A DNA stretch of 64,000 nucleotides from the NCBI GenBank assembly GCA_014898425.1, contig RCSZ01000009.1:992001-1056000 (forward strand), given 5' to 3'. This document shows positions 13,835 to 23,513 of the stretch, in pieces. The notes under the pieces are model-generated. The model did no database searches. It saw nothing but the letters and a program-made list of their open reading frames with translations, and had not been told where the DNA came from. Position 1 is the first letter of the stretch, and the number at the start of each line of letters is the position of its first letter. A program made the position numbers and the translations under genes. The stretch comes from Botryotinia globosa (lineage: Eukaryota > Ascomycota > Leotiomycetes > Helotiales > Sclerotiniaceae).

Positions 13835-16396
13835 TAGGGTTGGGCAAATTATATAATCTAGCTAAGGATTACATATTTTTATAATATAACGTTTTTTGAT
13901 TGGTATAAAATATTACGCTAAGATTATACATGTGATTTGATAACTAATTAAACCCTTAAAATGAATAAAAGTGGGGAAAATTCGAAGATATTCTCCAATG
14001 GATAATTAAAAAAGTTATTATGAAAAAATATTTGTTATATTTTTTATTAATAAAAAGTTAGATTGCTTATTCAATCAATTAGATTCATTTATTTTTATTA
14101 ATATATACAGATTTTCTTTTAAACTTTTATTTCTTTTTTTAATTTATATATTCTCCATATTATTTATTTTCAATTACAATATTATTATTTTTATTAATTT
14201 ATTCATTATTTTGATAATATGGGGTATAACAAATAGGACAATATTATTCAAGTATTATGTAATTATTAATTTAATCGAATAAAAGTAAATAAAAGACTTA
14301 AAATTGATTAGGCAAAATATAAGTATTATAATTATAAAAAAGTATAGAATATTATTCAATTTTAGGCTTATTATTTTTCCAAATATATTGAATATCAAAC
14401 TTTTCTTATTAGAATATATAAATCTATTACTATTATTATTAATTTATTCGAAAAATCCGAAATTTCTATCAAAATACTTTTCGCCAAAGTTATTTTCATT
14501 TTAATAATCTATTTCTCATTTTATAAAACATTTAAATAGCAAGTATTTTTTCAATATATCAAATTCACCCCCCCTAACTGTAAAAAACTTAATACAAATC
14601 TATTCAATTCTATTTATAATTATATCAAAAAGTAAATTGAAAATATTATTAATACTTTATCTCGTATTCAATTTATAAATGATAGCAATACAAATATCAC
14701 TAATATACAGATTGAAAATATTTTTTTTATAATAAAAGTTCAATCTTATTATTGGAAAAGCTTTGTTATCAATGAGAATATTCAAAATATTCAATTCATT
14801 CTGAATTATATTGCTATTATTGTTTAAGAGGTTATTAAAAGTGATCTTTCAAAATGGTATACTTTTTTTTTTAATATATACTCTACTCAATACAAATATT
14901 AACAATTGATAAGGAATAACTCTAAATTCAAGTATATTTATTCTATTCCTTATAATTTGTATAAATTATAGTTTATTATTAAGAACTTGTTATTTTCTAA
15001 AAAAGATATATTTGGAAGTTAAATTGAAATATTTTTAAATTCTTTTTTCAAAAAGGTTTCGAATATTATTACTTATTTCACTAAATCTCCGAAAAAACTT
15101 TTTCTTTTAAAATCTATTATAAGATTGAACTATCGAAAGATTTATGCTTTAATTAAAACAATATTGATGAGATAGGGTATTTAAGTTAGAATACTTGAAT
15201 TTATTCTATATATTCAATTAGTATTATAAGGATATACTATATACTCAAATTCAATACATTCTCTTTATATATTGAACAATGATTTTTTTTGATAAAAGCT
15301 TCAATCATTTTATAATATTCTTCAATCTATATATAAAGTATAAAAGATATCTAAATCGAATAAAATATTATTAGCATACATTTACCCTTGTTGGATAAAT
15401 ATTAATATTTATTTTCAATATTTTCGAAAATAAGGTATATCACCTTTTTCACAAGATATCAAGAATTATTGCTTACATACTAATAAAGAAAAATAAGATT
15501 TCAAATTTAATTCACAATTTCAACCCATTTATATTGTAATATATATTCTCGATTCTTTATATTTCGATATAAATCTCATTATTTCTTTTAAATAAAAACT
15601 TGAAATATATATAAAAGATACATTAAAAGAAAAAATATTTATATATTTCTTGGATTTTTATCGAAAAACAAATATTTTCAACCCTTTAAAATTATACTAG
15701 TAATATTCAAAATCTTCAATATTTTGGAAAATAATTATAAATTGAAACTTTTTTTATTATTATAAAACTATATTCTTATTTTTTCCATACTAAATACTAA
15801 TAAATTTGAGATTGTTTTCTCGTCTCTTATCTCTTGAAGCTTTTTTTCAATTTTATTATTTATACTAATTAATTATTCATTAATAAAGATACAACGCACT
15901 TCTTCTTTCAAAACTAACTCTTGATCTATTAATTACTACAGCGAATAGTGTACCTTTTGAAAAAGCTTTTTCTTATATAAATTTCATTCAAATTAAGCTT
16001 CGAAATTGTTTTTCAATCAAAATTATAAATAAATTGATATTTATTTATATAAATATATGGGTATTGAAAGTTGTGAGAGGTAGTATTGATTATATTCAAT
16101 AGTTTTTAAATAATTTAGAGAAAGATTTAATATTGAATTTAAAAAATAATCTTGTTTTTGATAATAATATTGAAATTGAATTAAATAAGGTTATTGATCT
16201 TTTTGAAGATATAAATTTCAATGCTTTAGGGGAGATTCTCTTTTTTATATAATCCAATCAAATTCCTCCTTTTTTTTCAAAATATCTTCGAAATGCCCCA
16301 CTAAAAAAATCGATATATAATCTGTTTGATTAATATTACATATTATAATTTGGTGACCAATATGTTCAAATATTATATTATATATGCCCAACCCTA
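13835..16396 (+). mobile_element. hAT transposon, decayed, with 8-bp target duplication
   Basis: The element is bounded by the perfect 8-bp direct repeat GATGTAGC (13827-13834 and 16397-16404). It starts TAGGGTTGGGCAAATTATA and ends with the matching inverted sequence ATGCCCAACCCTA. An 8-bp duplication and TA-G-G ends are classical hAT features. The interior is extremely AT-rich with many stops. Near 15920-16065 a stop-free plus-strand stretch reads PFEKAFSYINFIQIKLRN followed by further hydrophobic residues. This matches the hAT C-terminal dimerisation domain (SAxxERxFSxxgxI..kxRn), which fixes both class and strand. The AT bias fits repeat-induced point mutation, though no dinucleotide index was computed. 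Confidence 0.92.
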
Positions 16397-16404
16397 GATG
16401 TAGC

Positions 16405-19400
16405 TAATTCTGCGATTCGAAATAAGAATTATCTTCACCGCAATTTCGAAGGTACACGTGCGTAAACACAGCACGAAGCAGGCAAAGGGTGCAAGATCCG
16501 CACCAGTCTGGTCTTTTGATACCTACCCGAGCACATTGTGGACTTCCAACTTAAGCTGTACCGGCCTGAGCCGGCTTGCCAGAATTAACAATCTAGATTC
16601 AATAGAGATGCACACATTAGGCCGAAAACTAATGTGGCTGTGGAATAACGTGAGATGCTGCAAGCTGGACTTGCATCTTACATCTTTCATTGACTCTCAT
16701 CTGACCATTTTGGCAATGCTTGCCAAAGCGTGCAGCATCCCACAGTAACGGACACCGGGACTCCCGTGGAAAATTACCATCGAATCGTTGGCGTCGTAAA
16801 GACAGTACGTACTATGGTTGACTGGTAGAGATGCAAGCATATCATGCAGCCACGAAAGAAAGATGAAGTGTTCTTGCAGAAAAGATGGAGGTGCGGTGTG
16901 TGGTGTGTGGTGGATGGATGATGGTTGATAGGAAGTCAAGGGTGCTGGGATTGTTCAAGTAACTGTAGCCGCTCACGGGCCTCTTAGCGATCAAAACTCC
17001 GCAAACATGAAACGCGAAACACGAAACGCGAAACGCGAAACACGAAACACGAAACACGAAACGCGAAACACGAAACGCGGCAAACACGAAACACGAAACG
17101 TTGATATCGATAATGAAAGGATAAGTCCAACTGACAAACACGCAAACACTGGCTGGTAATTGATGGCTGTCAATTCTGCATTGCTTTCCGTATTCGATTA
17201 TTCGTGAATCGTGAGGGCAGTAAAAAGATATAAGGATTGTGGAGAGGATGCAAACGGAAGTATCCTCGAGAATTCCTGACCATACAATACTCGCACAGCG
17301 CGGAGTGTCCGCATACTGCTACTGCAATAGAGATTGTTTTATCGACGCGTTGTGCTCCGTTATACAGGCCAAAGGTGTATGGTGCAACCACGGCATTGAA
17401 TTCTCGAGGTACTGGTACTCGATTTCATTTACTCTCGCAAGGTTATCGATATTGGCGGTACTCCATGCAAAGCGGAATGGAATCAAAACAAAGCATTCGT
17501 CGCGTGCCACCTACTCGAGCCACCCATGAATACTCCATACTGGGACAGCAATAACTTTATGGCAGTCACTCCACCCAGCCATTACCATTCAAAACAAATA
17601 AGAATCGACGATGAGCTGACGAAGTGTCCCATTCCTTCTCTGGTGATACTGCATAAGTTCGGCTTTCTTACCCGAAACAATGCTTGGGAACAACGTCTTC
17701 ATGCTTCCTGCAGTCAGCTCATAACTGAAGACTTTCCCCCGCTCCGACTCGAGAATCATCCCGTCGCAAATGGATGGGACCTTGTATCGATTGCTCGCAT
17801 GAATTTGAGGACGTGTGACTTAGCCCTAGTGGGAAAGCTTCGCAATTCTTGTTATTTTATGTTTTGACAAGTCGACTGTGGTAATTCAAGCGCGTTTTTC
17901 GTCTGGAACCAGTTGAATAACCGTTGAGCACTATTTGCAGCTGTGCAATACTATATACATTTGATCAGGAGTGTAAAAAATGCCAGATGCTTAGCAGGGC
18001 TGCGTAGCCACGTGATTTCCTTCCCCTCTCCCCTCTCCCCCTTTCCCCCTTTGTCATTAGCGACTTAAGTTATATGGCCTCTTCCTCTTCAGCAAAAAGA
18101 GGGTTTGGTGTCGTCGCAATGACTGATGTTTACTATTCGTGTTTTTGTAGATTTCATTGCGCAGCGTCCGGTGGTTATTTGATCGAAGGTAAAGAAAGCT
18201 CCTGCCTCGGCGATGATAGTTTTTTTCCCCCTCAAAACTTTGTCGTAAATTAAAGTTGGCTATCCGTCATATTGATGAGGATTGTCTCAATGACTGATGG
18301 CTTTGTTCTCTGTTCTGGATGATTTTGGTTGCGTTACATTCTATGGCCATCTGGTCAAGGGGTTATGGATACTCTTGGCGTGCATATAGAATATCTATAT
18401 TTCAGATTATATTAATGTCAGGGCCTGAAGTGCTCTTTAGGACCTATCATTGGGGCATTAAATTATTGGCAGAAAAATAAAAATAGTCAATTATGTGGAG
18501 AGACGAAGAAGGAACTGTTCTTAAAAAAGCGAGCGCAGTCCTCTTATGTATGTGCTATCTTGTTTGTACACTAGATCTATTGTTCTAAGCCCTCGTTGGA
18601 CTTTAAGGTTGTTGCTGATATTTGCTTGTTAAAGATCGTCACTGATCAGGACTTTCAATAGATCACTGAATTTTTCAAGGCAATTATCCGGTGTTCACCC
18701 GAAACCTGTTGTACTTTATACAGCGTTTAATAAAATAACCACGGTAGCTGAAGGAATTGGCTACTCTTTCATTCCTTCAGACATGCAATTCACCGATGCT
18801 TGATTTTGGAAACGTGTGTCTTTACAGTATTGATAAGGCATCAAGGCCAGTTTCGCTAATGCATGCCCCATACCTCAGATTTTGGCGAAGAAGAAAAAGG
18901 AATTCGCTCTTAAATTCAATACCAATTGATAATATCAAGAAGCCGGTATTCCAACCCGGGGTTTTTTGAACAGAATTTTTTATAAGCTCTTGTTACAAGC
19001 TCTTGGATGTAATTCGCATAGAGATCTTATTTGCAACGATGTTCATGTTGTTATATAATGACAAAAACTCAGCATCTTTAATGTATGGTCTTCTTCGCAT
19101 GGTTGGGCATGCCACTTCTTATTCAGTTTGATGATCAGACCTTTTGCCGATAAATACAATGATGATGATGGTGATGGTGATGATATAGATGAATGGCTGT
19201 CGAGATTGCCGATGAAGAGACTTTGAGCACATCGGAAAATACAGAGTACCATCAATGAATCATAGAATTATACTCGTTCGTCGTACGGTACCTCTACAGT
19301 TTGTTATTGCTTGTTTTGTATGTCTGGGTACTATAAGCATTCTACCAAAAGTCCCTTCATCTTATCGTCAGTATAATACAAATCAATAATACACATTTTA

Positions 19401-20295
19401 TACATTATCACCTTAAAACTGCTCCTCGTGATCTGGTCCTTCGCGACAATGACCTATCCAAGCTCCCCCAATCACTACGTATGATCAGTGAAAGCCCCAA
19501 ATGCCGTCTAAAATTTGAGTATTCTCCACTTTGAGGTTTGTCGGAGTCACCCAAAATCCCTAGAATACTATTGAATCTATCCTCTTTGTCACTTAGGTAT
19601 TAATTAGCTCGTCAACTAGCGCAGCGCACATTGCAAGACCCCACTCCCAAAAATTTATACTTCACACCGCAATAATCACTGGAACCTTTCTCTCAGCATC
19701 AGAATCTGCCCTTCATTGAGAATTTGCAGGACTTTTCGTGAATATCAGATCATACACCAGGAAGACAGCGAGGACCTGGTCTCGATCACATCTGGTACAA
19801 ATCTATCTTTACAACGTCATTGTAGGCAGCACCTCCAATTTGGAGCACCGCTTCTACTCCATTGCACTGAAAAATCCTTCGCATCTTACTCTATTCATCT
19901 CCATCTACACAAACAACACTCGGTTTACCATTGAACGATCCGAACTACAATCTATCTGCAAGTTGTGTTTCTATTCAGAAGCATCTTCGTGCTTTATTCA
20001 GTCCTCAAATCCATCACCGCTACCTTTTTTCTATACCACTACGATACAGAACCAACACCAGAGCCACACAATAGCCCCGAGTGAGGTACGGATAGCCAAA
20101 AGACTCCGACTAGCATAACTAATCACATCATCACCTCGAATAATAAAACTACGAATGGAATAGCCACCTCGAATAATAAAACAAACACGAATAACACAAG
20201 CACCTCGGAAAAAAGCAACAACCTCAAGTAACAGAACAACTAAAAATAATAAAACAACTACGAGTAACCAAGAGACATATCATACGCTGCCAATC
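16405..20295. other. Gene-poor stretch before the 488-residue gene
   Basis: No supported gene. Besides the minisatellite at 17007-17101 there is a pyrimidine-rich tract at about 18020-18055 and a degenerate repeat of CACCTCGAATAATAAAAC-like units at 20130-20270 just upstream of the next start codon. Frames of 105-126 codons at 17237-17867 and 19738-20118 lack domains, and the latter starts at GTG. The final few hundred bases are probably the 5' leader of the 20296 gene. Confidence 0.45.
17007..17101. repeat. Minisatellite of CGAAACR heptamers
   Basis: About twelve tandem copies of the 7-bp unit CGAAACG or CGAAACA, in irregular alternation of the last base, run through this interval with one small interruption (CGGCAAA). 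There is no coding interpretation. Confidence 0.9.
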
Positions 20296-21762
20296 ATGTC
20301 ATCAACCCCCTCTGTCTCGCAGCATTCCAAGATGTTGTCACCGCTATCATCACAAGGCACTTCTCCAAGTCCAGCTGCAGAATCTAACACAGCAGACTCC
20401 GAGTCTATCGATTCATCATCACAATCTTCCCTTTCGAAAAGCTCCCGGGGCATATGTACACCATCTCGAACACCAAGTTTCAATCTATCCAGTCTAGATA
20501 CAAACGGCTCTCATTCCAATCAAACTTTGACAACCATGGACCCGGTTTCCGAATCATCTACCGCAGCTGCAAGTTCAGGTATTCCTGATACCTTACAATC
20601 AACGGTTACAAGAAATGATGAGTCCAATAAACTCAAGGAAAAGATGGATCTTGATGAACCTCATCAAGTCGGAGCATCACACTCAGCAAAGAACGCTATC
20701 ACAAACACCAAGTCCAAGAAACGAGAGTCGGACAATGATAAATCTCACCAAGCGGGAACCTCGCACTCGGCAAAGAAACTCAAAAAGAATGCCGATCAAT
20801 TCAACGACGGTTTGGATGGGAACAAAATCGTTCCGGATGCCGACGACTCAAGTGGAATGAGAATGACCCGCGCAAGGAAACGTTCTGCCGAGAAGAAGAT
20901 TGAAACAACCAATAACACCGTCAACGAAAGTCTCACAGCCCAATCCTCGAACGCTCAAGTCAACGAAAGTCTCACAGCCCAATCCTCGAACGCTCAAGTC
21001 AACGACGCCGCTGCGAGCCAAAATAATACAAGCATAATCTCGGGGAGTCAGGGAGCGATGCCCAATATGGGGCATCTTAATGAGGGAAAGGGACGTGACT
21101 ACAGTGTTGAATTCGAACCTAAGCCATATAGATCTCACAATGACTATACCTTGGTTAGACCAGAAAACAAGAACACTTTTTCTTTTAGGTTCGAGAAGCC
21201 TAGGGTTCCAGTTGGCGATGCTCAGTACATATGGTTGCAGAGTCAACCAAAAAGTGTCAGAGACAAGGCCGAAAATCTGAATGGGGAAGGAACTAGCGAC
21301 CCAATTGGAACCTTTTTGGAAAAGTCGCGTAAGACTCTGTCCAATGGGGTTAGAGTTGAGGATAGTTTTCCTGTCCACTATATGTCTCAATTCATCGAAG
21401 ACCATAACACCCCCATCCCTGAAGATGAACGAAAGCGACAGAGGAAGAGCCAGACTTACAAATTCAAAACTTACTTTCCTACTTCAGCCCTTATTGAGAC
21501 TTGTCCCCACTCGAATGTAGAGTTCATCGAGACTGAGCTTGAGACAAAGTCGGAGGAGAGTTTTGCTTTGAAGGCTAAGATACAGGAAGCTATTAAGATT
21601 CAGAAGACCAAAAACGTAGAGGCAGCAAAGGCGGCAAGAGCAGCTAAGGTGGCAGAGGCGGTAGCTAGGGGACTTCCTGTTTCTTCAGTCGCCTCCTCTC
21701 GAGCTTCTCGAGCCAAATATATTCGTGTAGGACTAGAGTGTGAGATGATATTGGACGACTAA
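20296..21762 (+). CDS. Unrecognised low-complexity, probably nuclear protein
   Basis: A single ATG-initiated frame of 488 residues with no intron. I recognise no domain. Residues 1-270 are rich in Ser, Thr, Asn, Asp and Lys with basic clusters (KSKKRES, RARKRSAEKK), which suggests a disordered, possibly nuclear protein. Residues about 209-234 are an exact tandem duplication of a 13-residue unit starting VNESL (DNA copies 20920-20958 and 20959-20997). Residues about 272-420 look like a folded region with FEPKPYRSHNDYTLVRP and FSFRFEKPRVP motifs. Then follows an Ala/Lys-rich, helix-forming tail near 440-470. Length, an in-frame duplication and the absence of stops support a real gene. It is likely lineage-restricted, but that would need a database search. 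Confidence 0.75.
   Translation: MSSTPSVSQHSKMLSPLSSQGTSPSPAAESNTADSESIDSSSQSSLSKSSRGICTPSRTPSFNLSSLDTNGSHSNQTLTTMDPVSESSTAAASSGIPDTLQSTVTRNDESNKLKEKMDLDEPHQVGASHSAKNAITNTKSKKRESDNDKSHQAGTSHSAKKLKKNADQFNDGLDGNKIVPDADDSSGMRMTRARKRSAEKKIETTNNTVNESLTAQSSNAQVNESLTAQSSNAQVNDAAASQNNTSIISGSQGAMPNMGHLNEGKGRDYSVEFEPKPYRSHNDYTLVRPENKNTFSFRFEKPRVPVGDAQYIWLQSQPKSVRDKAENLNGEGTSDPIGTFLEKSRKTLSNGVRVEDSFPVHYMSQFIEDHNTPIPEDERKRQRKSQTYKFKTYFPTSALIETCPHSNVEFIETELETKSEESFALKAKIQEAIKIQKTKNVEAAKAARAAKVAEAVARGLPVSSVASSRASRAKYIRVGLECEMILDD
20920..20997 (+). repeat. Exact 2x39-bp tandem duplication inside a gene
   Basis: Two identical 39-bp units, starting GTCAACGAAAG, lie head to tail in frame. A third partial unit (GTCAACGA) follows at 20998. 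Identity at every base, including third positions, implies recent duplication. Confidence 0.95.
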
Positions 21763-22106
21763 TTGCCATTGGAATAGCTATGAAAGAGGGAGGGACAAAT
21801 GCCGATTTCTAAAAGCGATCTTTGCGACAAAAGCATTGTTCTAAGTCGTGCTATACCAATAATGTTGAATGTCTACTATCAATTTATACGAGCCCAAGGA
21901 AGTGGCTTCTGGGAATCTAAGTGTAATTAGTCCTAGTATTACAAGAATCAGTCAATTTGAATCAATGGAATTTTCACAACAAGTTTCTTGTTTTATGTTG
22001 ATGGTATATGAATTTGAATCTGTTTGACTGGATAGAAGTGATATCTTCACCAACGATATTGATTTTGATTAATGTATATGACTAGATTACAATCAATCCG
22101 CACTGT
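21763..22106. other. Convergent 3' flanks
   Basis: A 344-bp interval between the plus-strand 488-residue gene and the minus-strand dehydrogenase relic. It is AT-rich and contains presumed 3' untranslated regions. Nothing else is seen. Confidence 0.5.
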
Positions 22107-23118
22107 TCACTCCCACATATCGTCCTCGAACCCGACAATCTTCAATGAATCTCTCCACAATCTTCCTTCGTCTTCTGGACGATATGTTTGCTTCACCCAT
22201 CCATTTCCGAAAATCTGGTAATCATCCTTTCCCCGTTCCGCTTCACCACAATTCTCCAGATACTTCCCCCCCTTTCCCTCCCACTCCTTCCCAACCGCCG
22301 CAATAACGGTTGTTGCAGCTCCTTGCTCAGCACTTTTCGGGACTTTACGAACTTTTTCATTGCTCATAACTTGAGCCGCCCATTCCCTGCCCAAGTGTCT
22401 ATTAATATTCGTGTCGATAGGACCAGGGTGGAGACTTGTTGCATGTAATCCCTGTTGACCATAGCGACGATCTATTTCATTGGCCATATATATATTTGCG
22501 AGTTTCGAACTTGCGTATGCAGTTCCGTAATTATAACGTCCCTTTTGAAAGTTATAGTTGTCGCTGTCAGGAAGATCGCATATTCGGTGGCTGGCGGAGG
22601 AAACATTTACCACGCGGGAATGGAAATCCAGGCTGGAGCTAAGTAGTAAGGCAGGTTTCAGAAATTGAAATAGCAGAAGTGACTGAGATGATTGGTGGCG
22701 AAGGTGATTTCGTGCCCGTCTTCGGTGAGTTGGAGATCTTTAATGGCCATAACACCAGCGTTGTTAACAAGTATATTGAGCTGATTACCCGATTTCTCGA
22801 GGATAGCCGCTGCAGCTGTTTTGATATTGAAAAAAGAAGCATTATCCATCTCCACAAGTGTAACACGATCGGGCTCTAAAATCCCATCAAGAGAAGTTTC
22901 AGCCTTCTTTATGTCACGGACAGTGAGGAATAATGTAGCACCTGTGGCAGACAAGGCTCTTGCCATTTCGAGACCAATGCCGGAGGCTGACCAGTGAGGA
23001 TAATTACCTTTTAAGTCAGTTTATCGATCAACGATTCGTCCTGGATAATCTGAAGTGCAGTTGGTCGAGAATCTCCGGAGCCCTGGGGATTGATGTGAGA
23101 TGCAGCGCAACGATTCAT
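22107..23118 (-). pseudogene. Short-chain dehydrogenase/reductase, disabled by three lesions
   Basis: A continuous SDR protein can be followed on the minus strand across three frames. The presumed start is ATG at 23118-23116. An in-frame TAA at 23013-23011 falls directly before the first beta strand (LT*KVII). A missing base near 22990 breaks the cofactor motif TGxxxGIG, leaving LTG in one frame and ASGIGLEMA in another. A second missing base near 22675 shifts frame after NHLSHF. Beyond the lesions the family landmarks are clear: NNAG (LVNNAGVMA), the strand ending VVNVSSASH, and catalytic YASSK (AYASSKLAN), followed by HPGPIDTN. Total length of about 335 residues is normal for retinol-dehydrogenase-like SDRs. 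It lies divergently to the regulator pseudogene at 23514. Three independent lesions favour a true pseudogene over sequencing error. The two internal open frames could otherwise be mistaken for two short genes. Confidence 0.88.
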
Positions 23119-23513
23119 GGTGGAAAGTGTGTAGGATCTGAAATTATTGGTGGAGGGAGAAGAGGAAAGGGCAAAGGCACTGATGAAGAGAGGAGGGAAA
23201 ATACATGCTCCATAGCTCTATACTTATATTTAAGTTTCACAGTCACACTTACACGATGGAGCCCCTGAGTCTCGCTCTTGCTGATTGGGTTCGCTAGAAT
23301 GGCATGCATAAGCGGCGCCTATTCAGCGGCGCCCGTGCGCCGCCAGCCGAACACCCCTTCACCAAAAGTATGGATCAACAACAACGGCGGCGCACGCACT
23401 CCACTCCCCTTCCCATCGCCTTGGGTTAACGAAACATCGTTTTCTCTATCCACTTTCATTGTACCCTCAAATTATTGTAGGACAATAATTTTCCTAGGAA
23501 TATCCTCCCCGCC
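23119..23513. promoter_or_regulatory. Shared divergent promoter region with GC-rich direct repeat
   Basis: This 395-bp interval separates the start codons of the dehydrogenase (minus) and Zn2Cys6 regulator (plus) pseudogenes. It contains a strikingly GC-rich block at 23311-23345 in which AGCGGCGCC occurs twice, at 23311-23319 and 23325-23333, followed by GCGCCGCC, and again CGGCGGCG near 23384-23391. CGG triplets are the usual half-sites of Zn2Cys6 proteins, so an autoregulatory site is a reasonable inference but not shown. Confidence 0.4.

Noticed and set aside
14304..14504. A 66-codon frame in the hAT element
   Set aside because: It is a Leu/Ile/Asn/Lys-rich translation expected from AT-rich DNA, with no transposase motif.
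17007..17101. Short regularly repeated units, considered as a CRISPR array
   Set aside because: The units are contiguous heptamers without spacers, in a eukaryotic genome. It is a minisatellite.
17237..17867. Overlapping frames of about 96-113 codons
   Set aside because: Several compete in different frames, none has a recognisable motif, and the area is gene-poor.
19738..20118. A 126-codon plus-strand frame upstream of the 488-residue gene
   Set aside because: It starts at GTG and has no domain. It is more likely the leader region.
20848..21405. A 185-codon frame on the minus strand opposite the 488-residue gene
   Set aside because: It overlaps a longer plus-strand frame with better composition. 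It mirrors the 39-bp duplication and shows no domain.
22658..22966. The dehydrogenase N-terminal half as a separate gene, or joined by an intron
   Set aside because: The protein similarity continues directly through the frame change with one base missing, so a deletion explains it better than an intron.
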